Shown one piece after another: positions 36,651-50,176 of a stretch of DNA of 64,000 nt; positions within the stretch are counted from its first letter, which is position 1, and every line of letters begins with the position of its first letter. The stretch lies in assembly GCA_963693085.1 (NCBI GenBank), contig OY856412.1, forward strand, positions 342,501,457 to 342,565,456, in the 5' to 3' direction. The stretch comes from Alisma plantago-aquatica (lineage: Eukaryota; Streptophyta; Magnoliopsida; Alismatales; Alismataceae). The notes below the pieces were generated by a model. That model searched no databases, was not told the DNA's origin, and saw only the letters and a program-made list of their open reading frames with translations. A program made the translations under genes and the position numbers.

Positions 36651-38392
36651 ATAGTCACCTATATTGTACTTTTCCTGGGCCACACTCATATCTCATTCCT
36701 TCTACTGACAATGAAGAATCACCTGATTGACCTTGCATACTTGAAGGCTGCAAATTCCTCCATCTGGGTGTCAATGGAGTCTACTACTAACTTTTTCAAG
36801 ATTCCCATGTCTTCCTCAAGCTTCCACGACATTCTAGGCTTGCAATCACAAACCTAGTTTTTGATTTGAGGATCTGCCGACACATAGCACATGGTTCCTT
36901 CTAGAGCATCCTAGCATAGATGACATCTCTAAGCCCAATACCCATAGGAGGAGTGTCTCCTTTGAAGCACTTAGTGATGAGACTGGACCATCACCTCCCC
37001 CTTCTTGATGTTGCACTAAGAGACACAAGGTCACTAAAGATGGCCCCAGGGATCCTTATCACTTTTATGAGATTCGAGAACGGTTGGAGGACATCCAACG
37101 CAAGCAACAATGCCAAGGTGACTAGCTCAATCACATGTACATGATGTAGTGCTTCCATGAGTCATGTGCATGCACCAGGGCCACTATGATGCCAAATGAT
37201 CCCAATATGAGGAGTATGGGTGCCATTAGGTCTATCTTGGCCCCAACTCCCCTCATTGAGGAAACTACTAGTACAACCCTCCATCATCTCCACACTTCCC
37301 ACTGCTAGAGTGTTTTTCTTCCATCCATCTTCAATTTAGGTTTTTCTCAAATGAGCAAAAATCTAAATCTAGGGTGGAGGTGGGTGGTTTGATTTTATTC
37401 CATCCCCTATATTTCCTTTGTTTGCTTTTGTTTTGCCTCTTTTATCATTTTACATGTATTTTCTTTAGTTCAAGGCCCTTATCTAGTCGTTGATGACTTT
37501 CTATTTTCCTTACTTGTAAAACAGTCATTATCTAGTCGGTCTATTGAGTAGACATCTATCATTGTACCCCACATTGAATTTAGTAAAACTTTTGCAAAAT
37601 CTTTTACAAATGCCTTGTCTGAAACCACCTTGTCACCTAGGACCCCTAAATAACATCACTCCTTGGAATAGTTGGCAAGTCATATGGAATCAATCAGAAC
37701 CAAGCATAATTTTCCCTACATTTAAACAATGGATTATCTTGTTATAAAACGTGTATGATGTAAATTATAGGAATGCTCTAACTAGACCAATGCCACTCTC
37801 TAAAAAAAATGTGAAGTTATAAGAATAAGGACACCTTTTGTTTCCCCCTTATTTTCTTTCTAATAAAGAGAAGCAAAGAATCAGCTCCAGACAAAAATCA
37901 ATTATGGGGTGGCATGCTTCACAAATTAAATTTCCATACCCCACAAAGGGGTGTACCATAAAAAGATGCCAGAAGAGCATAAGAAAAATTTGTGACCAAT
38001 GAAGCCACAAACCAAATACATTCTGAATTGAATAGAGGAGGGATCATCATTTCTTTCTTTGTTTTTGTAACCCCAATTTCATCCTATTCTTGTGCGACAA
38101 GTCACATAAAAGCAAATACAAGAATAAAAATGAGAGTGTCAAAGAAAAAGTAAGATGAAGCTTGTTTTTCAACAAAATCTTGATTTAAAAACAAGATATG
38201 ATATTCTTTTTGATAGAGAATATAGAATTTTATATTTTGTGGTCTTAGGAGATAGGGTTGCTCGACCAAATTTGGAGGTAATGAATAAAGTGACATCTAT
38301 GAGGGTGAAGATGGAATATTTTTAGTACACACTGGATTTATTTGTGATTTTGTTTGCTTGAGGACAAGTAAAGATTCAAGTTTAGGGTATTT
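36651..38392 (+). mobile_element. internal 3' region of an Athila/Tat-like element, decayed
   Basis: The segment ends in TTGCTTGAGGACAAGTAAAG, then ATTCAAGTTTAGGG. This is the conserved stretch before the 3' LTR in Athila/Tat-group Ty3/gypsy elements (in intact copies TTTGCTTGAGGACAAGCAAA, then AAGTTTGGGGG). The sequence upstream has only short ORFs (36846-37144, 37544-37747) without recognisable domains. No pol domain is visible, and the left limit is arbitrary. Confidence 0.55.
38381..38392 (+). other. polypurine tract of the Athila/Tat-like element
   Basis: TTTAGGGTATTT directly precedes TGATGAATAC. It is a mutated form of the usual TTTGGGGGTATT. Confidence 0.5.
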
Positions 38393-40287
38393 TGATGAAT
38401 ACATATTCATCATTTATTTCTACATCATTTAGGGAAATTAATTAAGACTTGGTAATTTTAGTTAAATTCGAAAATCAATTGTATTTTCATCCTCGAGATA
38501 TTTTTTTCTAAATTTTAATGAGATTTCTCTCAATTTTTAGGAATTATTGAAGCATTTAACTCAAGATAAGAAAAGATGAAGATAGCGGGTCTTTTAGATT
38601 TTTCACAGAGTTTAATATAACTCCCACATATAAATTCCACATTTATAATATAGATATGTTTTGGAATGATAATTTCAATCACTATTGGGAAACATATTTC
38701 TTGGTGACTTTTGGATTCATTTGACTGTACAATCAACCAGTGAACATGTATGTTCATTTTCCCATAGTGCCTGATTTCAATATATATCATGCACCAAAAT
38801 TGGTATAAGACTCACACCCCAAGGCAGAATTTAATCTTCAAATATGGTTTAGAAATGAAATTAAAAGGCCTATAGGAAAAACTTATTTTTGGGCGCACTT
38901 GAAAATTTGTTACCATCCAACATTTGTACAAAGCTTCGGGGATGAGAATTTGTAGAGAGAGAGAGTTACAATTTGAAGGGTCAAAATAAGACAATCCATG
39001 ATTTTTCTATTGCCTATTAAGGAAGGAAAATATTCTTTTAACCAACACATACAACATATGCCTCTTTCACTTCCTTCACCTCCCCTTTAAGGGTTTCCAC
39101 CCCTCCTTCCTCTATAAAAGGATGGGAGACTAGACAAGAAAAATCCTTGAGTCTTAGTTGTAAATAGAGTCTTAGTTGAAATAGAGTCTTAGTTTGTAGT
39201 CCTCATTTTTTATACTAACATTTCACCTTTAACTTGTGTCCATTCACTTCTTAGTTGTAATCTTTAAATTCAACAATAAATATAGTCCTTTGTTCGATAT
39301 TTGGATCTCGCATTTGGTTCTTGTTGTTTCTCCTAGTTCTTTCTTTTAGAGACTGGGATTATGAGAGAAAGACATTTAATTGTCACCACCTTTGGTCTAC
39401 TTATAGATTCTGGACTTGTGGTTTATTGATTCCTACCTTCTTCCCCTTGTTTTTCCTCACCTATGACTAGTAAGTAGTTCCATTATCAAGGAGAGGGGAG
39501 TATACCCTTAGGCATGTGTTGATCGGATCATATTTTACACGACTATTTTAGATGGATAGTTTTCAATGTAGAAATTGCCAATTTAAATGGAGTAATTAAA
39601 CTTTTTTATCATGAGCTAATTTGAGTTTATGCGATCGTGGAAACCAAGATTTAGAATGCCTAAACCAATTTCACAAGGATTTGGATGTGATCGTGGAAAA
39701 CTTCTCCTTAGGATGAAGAACTAGGATGCAGGAACACCAAGATAAATGGGTTCACGTGGAGTTCCTCTCTTGCATTTTGTTTATGAATAATTTGCACACC
39801 TGCTTCTATTTATCTCTTGTTCTTGTTTTCACTTTAGCTAAGGTGGTGAAACCTCTAAGCCTCTATGCTTTTTCCTTCTGATTCAATCATTCTTCCAACA
39901 CTTGTTTTTCATCGCTTCTCTTTAATTCTTGCACTTTACTTCTTGTTTTAGATGATCTTGTGTGCTAACAATCTTATTTGTTTACTTTCTTGTCTTAGAA
40001 TAATATTTTCTTTCCTTTTCTTTAGGGTAATATTTTACTTTCTCTGCACTCTATTTTCTTATTCTAGTATAATCAAACAACCCCCAAACTAGAATTATCT
40101 TTCTTTCATTATTCAAAAATGCCAAAAAGAAATAATTTCAAAAATAAACCGGGATAGAAGAGAACAATCTTGAAAACATTTTCATGTGGGATCGACCCTT
40201 CTATACTAGCCTTCACCGAAAAGTAAAAAAGTATTAAACTCTATGATAATCACCATAGTGAATTGGTGTGCTCTTCAATGCATATCA
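38393..40287 (+). repeat. 3' LTR of the Athila/Tat-like element
   Basis: It starts TGATGAATACATATTCATC after the polypurine tract. A TATA box TCTATAAAAG lies at 39111-39120. Near its end, GTGGGATCGACCCTT (about 40186-40200) is a motif common at the 3' end of Athila/Tat LTRs. The right edge at 40287 (CATATCA) is inferred from the TG/CA rule and from the start of copia sequence at about 40296. Length is about 1.9 kb. Confidence 0.6.
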
Positions 40288-40295
40288 AAAGTTCA

Positions 40296-40593
40296 TTAAT
40301 GAACTTAGAGTGGCTCCAACCATTAGGGACGTAGTATAGTTGCATTGTGATAGAATGGAGTTGTTGGAAAAACTAAGTAACTGAGATCCAATCAGCATTC
40401 CCCACACATAAAATCATATTTCCATATCATATGAGAGATCGTACAATGAGGATATGTGAAGATTTATTGAGTACCAAGTGAAGGGAATGTTATTGACCCC
40501 TTGACAAAAGCACTTTCACATAATCATGAAGGGCATGTTAGATCACTTGGTATTAAATTTGTAGGTGATTGTATCTAAGTTTAAGTGGGAATC
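40296..40593 (+). pseudogene. Ty1/copia RNase H C-terminus
   Basis: VIDPLTKALSHNHEGHVRSL and GIKFVGDCI (about 40490-40576) are the ADPLTK end of a copia RNase H domain. Before them, AVPTI/CD-like and YERSY-like remnants occur with stops. The polyprotein ends at TAA and is followed at once by a polypurine tract AAGTGGGA (40583-40590). The rest of this element is not visible; the Athila/Tat-like LTR abuts it on the left. Confidence 0.65.
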
Positions 40594-42513
40594 TGCTGGT
40601 TTGTATGGATAGAAAGCTAGTCATGTGATGATTGTAGTGGCATGTCTTGTAGTTCATTTGATTAATGATAAAGACAATTTGGTCTATATGTTTGTTAAAT
40701 TATGAGATGATGATATAACATGATACATGTCTAAAGAATGATATCGCTCGATAATATATGTCTTTGGATTGAGGACCTGAACAATGAGAGCATATGTATG
40801 ATAACAGTATATATACATTCTTGACATGTCCCAAGTCATATTTACTGTGGAAAACAACAATAATACATAAGACTAGAACGTATGTTGATTGATGACAAAA
40901 TCTCATTAGTCATGATATGTGACATCAAACCAAACACTTAGGTAGTTGTTAGAGAATAGTCTACCAGATAGACCTGTCATAAGAAGAGATACATGGGTAA
41001 TAATCATAATCACATCTTCAATGTGATAGTGGTGATTTTGATTCTTTGACATGTAGTCACTACACTCATCACATATCATTCTATGTATTTTAACATCATC
41101 CAAAGTGACCATGAATAAGGGTTTCCATAAAGGTGATGCTTGGGTATATTGTGACACATGAGGTTTGTCTATGTGAGGTAGATGGGATTTGTCCCTCCTA
41201 GTGGAGTTGATATCCTGGCCACTAGATAAGTGAGAATGAAAAAATGTATGTCCATACTCATGTGAGTCAAATATGATATTGAGCTCATATACATCTCTAC
41301 AGTCTCCTTTAGTTCAAGGAATAGAGACTGAATGATTAAGAGCATGATGATTCCATGCCTGGAGTTCTATTTGGATATCTGAGATAAAATAATTTTTTAC
41401 AATCATGGGAACATTGATTAGGGGTCTAGGTTGAAGTTGTTCTCCACCTTTCCAATTACTTGGGTAGCAATAATGTGTTGTTAGATACCTCTCATTACTT
41501 GTGATGTCTAAATTAGTTATGGACATTCCTCCCAACAGAATTTGGGACCTATAGGGTCACAAGCATAGGATGCACTTGGAATAGGAGTTTAATCACAATT
41601 AAGGTTTAACATGGTTACTAAAGTGTTTAGGTAATCAAATTAAACAACATTGGTAAATGAGTTTACAGACTGGTGTGACGGTCGATCAACTAGAGAGTCA
41701 AATTGACCGGCTGATATGTACAAACATGGATGATGGGAATAATCAATCGACCGATTAGAATTTCCTATCGGGAAAGAAGACATATTCCCAATTGGATTGT
41801 CAAAATAAACCAATCAATCGATTAGATTATCCAATCGATCAGTTGGTCAAGTGATGATGCTGATATAATGATGTGTATTAATATTCACATCAAATCAATA
41901 CTTTGGTGAATAAGTAAATATTCCAATCAAACTAAATCTAATGTCTTGTCAACAACTAGAGTATCATTCAATTGACTGGAGAGTCAAGTTGACTGAATGG
42001 AGATTTACAACAATAATAAAATCATGAAAGTTTGTCACTTCAACTCCCAGTTGATCTAGAAACCCTGGACCTTACCCTCCTATAAATAAGAAGGGTAGTC
42101 AAGGATTTCAGAAGAAACAACTAACATAGACAAACCCTATCCTATCATTGTTGTGGTAACATGATAGCCCAAACATGTGTTACCCATAATTGGGAGAGGA
42201 AGCAAGGAAGAACAAGTCAATGCTAGCATGTTGACATCCAAGGGACAAGCTATGTCCTATTGGCTCTAGCCAGCGCGATGAGGAGTTTTGAGTGGTCCAT
42301 GTGGACTATGATAGATGTGTGGAGGTCATCACCCACATGCCAGGAGGACTATTTCATCCATTATCTGTGGTGTCATACTAGGAGTCTGCTTTGACTGTCA
42401 TCCAAGTGATGTCAGATCTAGATGCACCGTGCTGAGAGGATTGTCACTAGACTTGCTCTAGGTCAAGGTATACAACTCGCAAACTCTATTTCATAAATGC
42501 ATTATTGTTAACA
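40594..42513 (+). repeat. 3' LTR of a Ty1/copia element
   Basis: It starts TGCTGG right after AAGTGGGAATC (usual AAGTGGGAGATTGTTGG in this group). A TATA box TATAAATAAG lies at 42081-42090. The likely end is TTGTTAACA near 42513. A cluster of short imperfect inverted repeats around CGATCG/CGACCGATT lies at 41690-41997. It is about 1.9 kb; the right edge is uncertain by several bases. Confidence 0.55.
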
Positions 42514-43015
42514 CAATTTGTTAGTTCTAGATGTGGCCAGTTTTTTTATTTGTGCTACCTTGTCTGCAACCTAATTTACCAACAATATGAACCACTGTGA
42601 TTTATATAACATCTATCTAGAATGTATATAACTGAGATTTTGAATGGCTTTAACTCATTTGTTTTGTTTTTCAAGCTCAATTCCCCTTTCTACAAAAATT
42701 CCCAGAAAATGTTCTATCATTATGAGTAGAACATAATCAAATATGATGTTTTTCTTATGTGTATAAAATGTGATATATAAGAATCATATACTTTTTTTTA
42801 AAAAAGATGGAATATTATTAAGCAGAGATTGAATACAAAGCGGGTATGAAAGATATGTCCAAAGGATCGTTACACATAAGCCAGGGTGGCCATTGTGTGA
42901 ACTCTACTCTGTGGTTGTTTTTTAGCACAAATTTGGCTGTTGTATCAGCAATTGTGGTGAACTCCCAGGGACTGTGTAGGATACAGTACGAGGGGTTGCT
43001 GAGGATCGTTTTTTT

Positions 43016-46000
43016 CTAGAGACGGTGATGAGCCTGGAGGCGGACTTGGTCACATTTCATGGAAGATAGCATTTGGACGGCTGATGTAGAGTCGGAGATG
43101 ATTAGAACATTGGACCAACCTCGAGAATTTGCTAGAGCAGCGGCTTGCATGATTGCTAGAATTTCTCCTTCTGTTACAGACCCAGCCTTGATCGGGCCCC
43201 CGCATCCCAGGAGGATATTACCGTTAGGGCTTAAGGCCATACAGCCATAGCTGGATTTTGACGAAGACGGAATGTAGGCAGCGTCAGTGAGGATGATGAA
43301 CTCATAGGATAGCGGTCGTGATTGACGCCCGGCTGAAGCGGATATTGCCGCGGCAGCATTAAGACGTAGGTGTTGAAGCTTATGCACTGTCTTCGAGCAC
43401 AGCTGGATGAAGCGTACCGCAGGAGAGGTGGGAGTGATGCTACCCCCATGGACCTCCATGTTCCTCATGGTCCACAAGTGCCAAGACGCAACATGTTGAG
43501 TGGTGGTATGAAGGCTAACATATTCGCCTTTAACGATTTTATCGAGCCATATGTCTTCATCTTCAGTGAAGAATCCGAGGTCAGGGTGAAGTGCCTCCCA
43601 TATGCAGTGCTTCTCGGATAATCTCGCAGGCAGTGGATGATGGTTTCGTCTCCATTGTGGCATCTTGGACAGACGTTATCAACCATGATATGATGGCGAC
43701 GCTTCCCCAGGTTCGTGAGTAGGGCTCGATGTTGGAGGAGCCACAGAAAGGTCTTGATCTTCTCAGGAATGTGCACCTTCCAGATAGACTCCCAGGCACC
43801 CGGAACACTCAACTCCTTATTACTGCGTAGCCACCGATAAGCTGACCTTGCAGTCAGGTTGCCGCTTGGTTCGTTAGGCCAGATGAAGGTGTCGGGTCCA
43901 GCAGTATTGTCCGGTGGAGGTAGCATTCAGATGATGTCCCATGTGCAAGAGGGTAAGTAGGTCTGGATGAAATCCCAGTCCCACTCACAGTTGTCGAGGC
44001 CCATTGAGGAAACCTGGAGATCAACTAACTCGGTCGGGACAGAGTGGTTTGGGGCAAGGGTAATGACGTCTTCACCCACCAACCATTTGTCCTGCCAGGC
44101 TCTCGTGTCGATACCATTGGCAATAGACTTGGAGCATAAGCTTTGGAGCGAAGGTAGGTTGAGGGTGATAAAACGCCAAATAGCAGATCGAGAATTGTTG
44201 GCCGCGGAGCCTCTCCCTTTGTACTTCTCCTTGAGGATCTTGACCCATAACTTGTTAGGGTTATTCAGGTAGGTCTAGATGTTTTTGAGCATTAGAGTTG
44301 TGTTTAGATCTTGGGCGTCTTTAATGCCTAGGCCACCATGATCCTTGTTTGATGAGATTTTCTTCCAAGAGACCAGGGAAATCTTCTTCTGGTCACTCGA
44401 GCCTTGCCAGATGAATCGTCAAATGTGGCAGTTTATATCATCACAGAGTGCAGGCGAGAGGGGAGTCGTTTGCATTGTGTACATTGGGATGGATTGTAGT
44501 GTTGCTTTAGCTAGGCAAACACGACCGGCAAGTGAGAGGTGTCAGACAGTCCAGCTATTCATCCTACCCCGATCGCGTCAAGGATGCTGGAGTGTGTGGA
44601 CTTGTTGGTCCTTTTGTGGAGGATCGGAACACCCAGGTATTTGCCAAGATCGTTCGTCACTTGAAAACCCAGCTTTCTGCTGATGCATCGTCTGTCTGAT
44701 TGATTGACGTTTGTGGAGAAGAAGCATCGTGATTTTGCCCTGGACACCACTTTCCCAGAAGCTAGGGAGAAAGATTTCAGGATTTTCTTGATGTTATTGG
44801 CTTGAGTAGTCGAGGCTTCAGCAAGGAGGATGATATCATCCGCAAAACAGACGTGTGTGAGAGGTGAGCCTCCTCAGGTGAGGACAACCGGTTTACAAGT
44901 GCCGCTTTCTGAACTGTTATGGATCATCTGGCTAAGGCGTTCGAGACAGAGAACAAAAAGGTAGGGGCTCAGCAGGTCACCTTGCCTTACCCCTTGCGCC
45001 GTTTTGAAGGGTTACATGGGAACACCTTCCCAAATGATCGAAGAGACACCCGATTGGATGATGAACATGATTAGGTGAATCATCTGATTGGGAAGGCCCA
45101 CCTTATATAGAGTGCTCTGGATGAACGAAAAACTCATCATGTCGAAGGCTTTGGATAGGTCTAGCTTAATGGCCATCCAACCCCTAGTTCCTTTTTTAGT
45201 CCGCATGGAATGAATGACCTCCTGCACCAAAAGAATATTGTCAGTGATCTTGCGTCCCGGTATGAAGCTCGACTGGCACGGTGAGATCTAGTCATCCAGC
45301 AAGGGCTTAATGCGTTCAACAATGATCTTGGAGATGGCCTTGAACACCACATTGTTGAGGGAAATCGGTCAGAGGTCACCACAGGTCTGTGGCGTCTTGG
45401 TCTTTGGGAGCAGCACCACATAGGAGTTCGCTAGCGCAGGATCCACCATCGCCGTTCTAAAGGCGTGCTGGATGGTTCGGATGACAGAAGGCCCAACGAG
45501 GGACCAACTATGCTGTAGGAAATCCACTGTGATTCCGTCTGGCCCAGGTGCCTTCGAGGGTGCCATCGAGAAAATGGTGTCACGGACCTCATTCGTAGAG
45601 TGTGGGACCAGAGTGTGGGATCCGGTATCAAGGGGAAGACTCCTGCATAATTGTTAGCATGTGCAGCTGAAATAGGCGAAGGATTAGTAAGCAAATTGAT
45701 GAAAAAAGATTGGATATGAGCCCGCAGTGAGGTAGGATCTGTAATCCATTGCCCGTCATCATTCTTGAGGCAAGAGATTTTATTGTGATGTCTTCTAGCC
45801 CGCACGAAGGACTAGAAAAAGTTCGTATTCCGGTCGCCATGTTGAAGCCAGTTTATGTGTGCTTTCTGCTTCCAATCGGCCTCTTCGGAGAGCAAGATGC
45901 GATGATATTTCTCCCTGAGATCCACAATACGGCTGGTGATGTGGATATGGTCATTGTGGTTCGGCCTTCTTTGCAGCTCGTCCAGCTCGCAGAGCGTCTC

Positions 46001-46879
46001 TGACTTCTCTCTGTGCAAGGTTCTGGTAGCGTTACGATGCCAAACGGTTGCGACTTTTTGGAAGGTAGGAAGAGCTTCAGCGAAGGAGACTGACCAGTCC
46101 CAACCCGAATGGACGCAAGCTGTGAAGTCCTCGTTCATGAGCCAACTAGCTTTGGTTTTGAAGGTAGGAGTGTTCGTTCTATTGGAGCTCTTGGTGCACC
46201 CTAGTCCAGTGGTAATAAGGATAGGGTTGTGGTCCGAGGTGACGTGAGGGAGCACCTGGATCTTGGTATGTGGGAGTTGGGTTAACCATGCCTCATTTGC
46301 TATGGCTCTGTCAATCCTTTCGCGTATCATGCCTCTCCGGAAGGTGAAAAATTGACCTGCTGCGCCCAGGTCGGCAAGACCAGTGTCGTGGAGGCAATCA
46401 TGGAATAAGGCAGAAGAGGCTGAATCAAAGAAATTGCTGCCAATCTTCTCTGTGTGGCTGAGCATCATATTAAAATCACTGGAGGCCAACCATGGTGAAC
46501 CTTGGGGCGGAATGATGGAGACGAGGCGTTGCCATAGCCATTTCCTCATTGTAGGTTGAGGGCTGCTGTATGTGGAAGTGAATAAGATGTTGCCATTCAG
46601 CCGGCAGTGGATGAATTGGTGGTGGTTCAGGAAAACTTTGACATTACATCTCGCGTCGTCCCACAGGAGCCAGATCCCTCCTGAGAAACCCCTTGCTTCG
46701 ACTCGGTGAGAGGAGGGAAAACCCATCTTTTGGATGATGTCGTCGGCAACCACACCACTGTAGCGGGGCTCAATGATGACCATAAGGTGGAGTCTATGAG
46801 ATCTACGGAGTTCTTTAATGTATCAGATCTTATCGTCGGAGCGTGCTCCTTGGATATTGAGGGTGATGATATTCATAAA
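43016..46879 (-). pseudogene. LINE ORF2 (endonuclease, RT, RNase H)
   Basis: The endonuclease (45812-46879) starts MNIITLNIQGARSD and has SDFNMML, ERIDRAI and TSDHNPILI, with one stop near 46823. RT has SKAPGPDGITVDFLQHSW (45369-45566), QSSFIPGRKITDN, AIKLDLSKAFDMMSFSFI (45012-45230), QGVRQGDLLSPYLF and an intact CFADDIILLAEA near 44840. KYLGVPI follows (44559-44750). A zf-RVT-like region with WLLQHRALLTNL and CPRCHNGDETIIHC is at 43465-43926. RNase H (43016-43330) has TDAAYIP, TEGEILAIMQAA and IISDSTSAV, giving the D-E-D residues. Frameshifts and stops break the frame at several points. Confidence 0.85.
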
Positions 46880-48400
46880 GATGGGAAGAGGGTGAAAAGT
46901 TAGGCAATTGCCGCCCGCAATTCGATCTCCTCTTCTGGGACTGTCGGGACTACGGAGTCTTCCCTTCTTGTGGATTCTTTCTGGCATCCTGGATGTGGCC
47001 TGAATGATAATTTGTCGGTTGCGGAGAGTCACCGTGTGACCTCCTATTGACTTAGGGCCGAGGTGCAGCGGTGGCAAAGAGCTCGGGTCACCCTCCCAAA
47101 ACTGGAAGGGTTCAGCTGGATTGGTGGCGAGGGGTCTCCCTTGGGCCACTTCATCATCAACTAGGTTAATGAAGGTGTTTTGTGGGATGGCGTTCTTTGA
47201 GGATTGGGTGTCTTGCTTCTTCTTCTCCGCCTTTTTCCGTTGGCGTCGGCTACCTCCTGGCAGCCACTCGCGCTCGTCATCCTGGGGATGCAACTTGCTG
47301 ACTTCCACTGGCGCCTTCGCCTTGTCCTGGGAGCCTGTGGGAGTGGCATTGTCTTTCTTTGGCGGGACAACCTTCCTCTCTGGTTTCTTTGCATGGATGG
47401 AGGGTGAGTACGATGGGGGTTGTTCTCCTGATGGCGCTCCCACCTCAATAACACACTCCGCCTCTACATGGCCAAGCCTGCTGCATCACATGCATAGTTG
47501 GGGCAGGTTCTCATATTCAAGGCGTAGGTGCTCGCCATTGAGCATATACCCTGGTAGCAGTGGACGTAATGTGTCGACTTCCATGGCCATCCTCGCGAAC
47601 TTCCCTCTGTTCCCCTGGACAGTGTTGTCGTTGATCATGATCGTCCTCCCCATCGTATTGCCTATACTCTCCAGGAGTCTGTTCTGGTATAAGTGGATCG
47701 GTAGATCCGGTATTCGAGCCCACACTACTATCTTCCTTGGGATTTGGTTTGATGGCCGGAACTCAGGATACTAGGATTGTACAGAAAGGTAATTGTCGAA
47801 GATGGTGTAAGGCCCTCCAGTCATGACCTTGATAAACTCATATTCACTCGAAAGCTGGACGATGTAGTATCCATACTCGAGATCTATGACCCTGTAACGC
47901 TCCGATAGCCCCCAGAGGCTCTGGATGCGATTTATCAGGGCATGGTAACCTATTTTCAGGCCGAGGGCCTTGACGATCACTGCATTCTACCATGGCTCCA
48001 GTAGCGGAGGAAGAACATCCATCCTGACTGTGAAGGAAGGCAGAGTACCAGCACGGTCTATTATGATGTCTTCAGACTTCAGCGTATCTGACGATACCGG
48101 GTTTGGAAGGTGCGGTCCCAGTCCTCTGCTCGCCTCTTCCTTAAAGGAAGGTCGAGGGGGTGGCGATCCCTGCATCTCCACATCCGTGTCGGGTTGTAGG
48201 GTATTTGTGCCTTCAGACATAGGGATTTCATTTGCATCAGTCTCGATTGGATCATTATCAGGGGGCGGGCAGGCCTCCCTTTCCCCCTCCCACCGATGCC
48301 TCCTCTTCCCCCTTTGTCGCTGTCTCTCCCAAACCCTAGAGGCGTCGCAATGTAATTCTATGATTTTCTCCATATACTTTCCTTTGGATCTTGTATGCAA
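46880..48400 (-). pseudogene. LINE ORF1 (DUF4283 and CCHC)
   Basis: The N-terminal part (47987-48400) holds a Glu/Pro-rich leader. It is followed by YRVIDLEYGYYIVQLSSEYE and a GGPYTIFDNYLSV block (47771-47980), the DUF4283 core. Then come VVWARIPDLPIHLY and RGKFARMAMEVD (47486-47725). The zinc knuckle at about 47460-47495 reads CM-stop-CSRLGHVEAEC, so a TGA falls inside the CX2CX4HX4C motif. The basic C-terminal part (46823-47443) runs without a stop into the ORF2 start MNIITLNIQGARSD at 46879. Confidence 0.8.
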
Positions 48401-48410
48401 TCCCTATTTA

Positions 48411-48990
48411 ATAATTATTTTCTTGAAAATTAACTTGTCCCCAATTGAGAGAAAAGAAAATCCAGTGTGCTCGGAGTCCACTTCATTCTTCTTGAAATTT
48501 ACATGAAAAAACTATGGTTTTAAGCGACATATATTGATGATGACATTCAGAACATTCTTTTGTACCGCTATGAGGTTAATAATTAGAAAGTACCTAGACA
48601 CCTTGGTAAACATTGTGTTGTTACTTAAACAAACCATCAAAAACATGTTAAACTACAACATTGATACAAGTTTGTTCAAAATATCTACCTATAAATGTTA
48701 ATTAAAAATTATTTGCCAATGATTTACTATATAAAAACTTACATAATATTAAAAATATATGTATTGGAATATCAAAGTGATTTCAGACATGATGGTAGGG
48801 TTTGGATGAGGGAGAGGAGGAGGCCAGAGAGGTGGGGGTGTCCATGGTCGGTGGCCCTCCTGACAAAGGTGATAAAGGCTAGGTTCTACTAGAAATACCT
48901 TAGTATTTTGTCTCGATTGAATAAGAGGATATCTTGAATATCTTTCCCTCGGGGGCTTGACCACCTCTGACCTTCCCTCCCGGGCTTGGT
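48411..48990. other. unassigned flank between LINE and chromovirus LTR
   Basis: No supported feature. A short GC-rich patch lies at 48790-48990. Confidence 0.45.
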
Positions 48991-48999
48991 CTCTTATCT

Positions 49000-50176
49000 T
49001 ACATCTAGAGATTGTAAGTAGGTTTGGGAAAGTATATATGTATACATAAATTCAGATAGTCATATTCACTTTAAAGATTGTAGAAATAAAATCATCCAAG
49101 TAGTTATTTCCATTAAATCAATGAAATGTAAGAAAATTCTAGGAAACTAAAGTGAGTAACCATAAATAACCACATACCTGATTGGAGATCTCATAGGAAA
49201 TAAGCACAATCCAGTCCAATTAGGAAATATAAGCAATCAATCAAGCCAATCACACAAGCACAACTGAATCCTGAAAAGCATGTACATCCTATTTACTACA
49301 CACTCAAAAAGAAATTACTTTATTGACTTGGGATTACTTCCTATGGTTTCTTATCTGAATTAGGGTTTCTGTAGGGTTCTTTAGTTCTATTTTTCAACTA
49401 TCACTTTTTATATCAACAAAACCCTAAAACATCAACATATATACCAAAACCCTAATTACTCAACCTATTCACATTGAAGCCTCTTTATCATCAATTTGGC
49501 TTAGGATCATCCTAAAATCATTTTATATAAAGGATTTCAAAATAAAATTCATTAACACCTAGATTAGGGTTTCTAATCCCATTAATGCACTTTATTTATA
49601 TGAAACCCTAAATTAGCCAATTAAGCACATGGATAATCCTTTTGCAATACCCACACATTATGTATCTTACAAAATCCATATCTGCTAATCCATTTATCCT
49701 TTTGATCCTGAATTTTAGAGGGAAGTCCATGATGACCTAAACTACTTGTGTGCCATGTGTGGGACTCAAATTGGAATGTATGAGGGACTTTTGTTCATAA
49801 TCAAGTTATCACTTATTAATGCATATTTTCTCTCTGCTATTCTTTTATTTTCCTTTATATGGATTCCTTTTACCATTAGAAACCATGTGGGCTTGAAATG
49901 TCATCCATGATGATCAATCATACATCTTTCCACATATTTCTTATATTTTCATCATTATCTCTAATTTCCTTCTTAATAATGCATTATTTGATTTCATATT
50001 TTTCTTTTAACATATTGGACTCATAACATATTATAATCCACAAAATCACATGCATAAAGGAAATATTGCAAAGGAAATCCATTCAATACACATAAATCAT
50101 ATAATTTCCATGATCATACATTTATTGGAGAAATTGCATTTCAAACCATTCAAGCCCAAAAATTGGGGTTGTAACA
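49000..50176 (-). repeat. 3' LTR (partial) of the minus-strand chromovirus M
   Basis: On the minus strand it begins TGTTACAACCCCAATTTTTG at 50176, directly after the inverted polypurine tract at 50177-50190. It carries the same AAACCCTAAT-rich middle section as the LTRs at 9405 and 20301. The expected LTR end (TGTAACGACCCC on the plus strand) is not found, so the LTR is truncated or rearranged on its left; the left limit is approximate. Confidence 0.65.

Larger units (their letters stand above)
42792..48410 (-). mobile_element. L1-type LINE with RNase H, moderately decayed
   Basis: The poly(A) tail is seen as poly-T at 42792-42799. Minus-strand order is ORF1 (48400 to about 46880), endonuclease, RT, zf-RVT-like region and RNase H. 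It is about 5.6 kb. It is in much better shape than the LINE at 23966-28856, with long open stretches and an intact FADD site. The 5' edge is set just upstream of the ORF1 start. I could not find a clear target duplication. Confidence 0.85.

Noticed and set aside
47121..47774. Plus-strand ORF of 217 codons
   Set aside because: Shadow of LINE ORF1, whose minus-strand frame has clear domain motifs.
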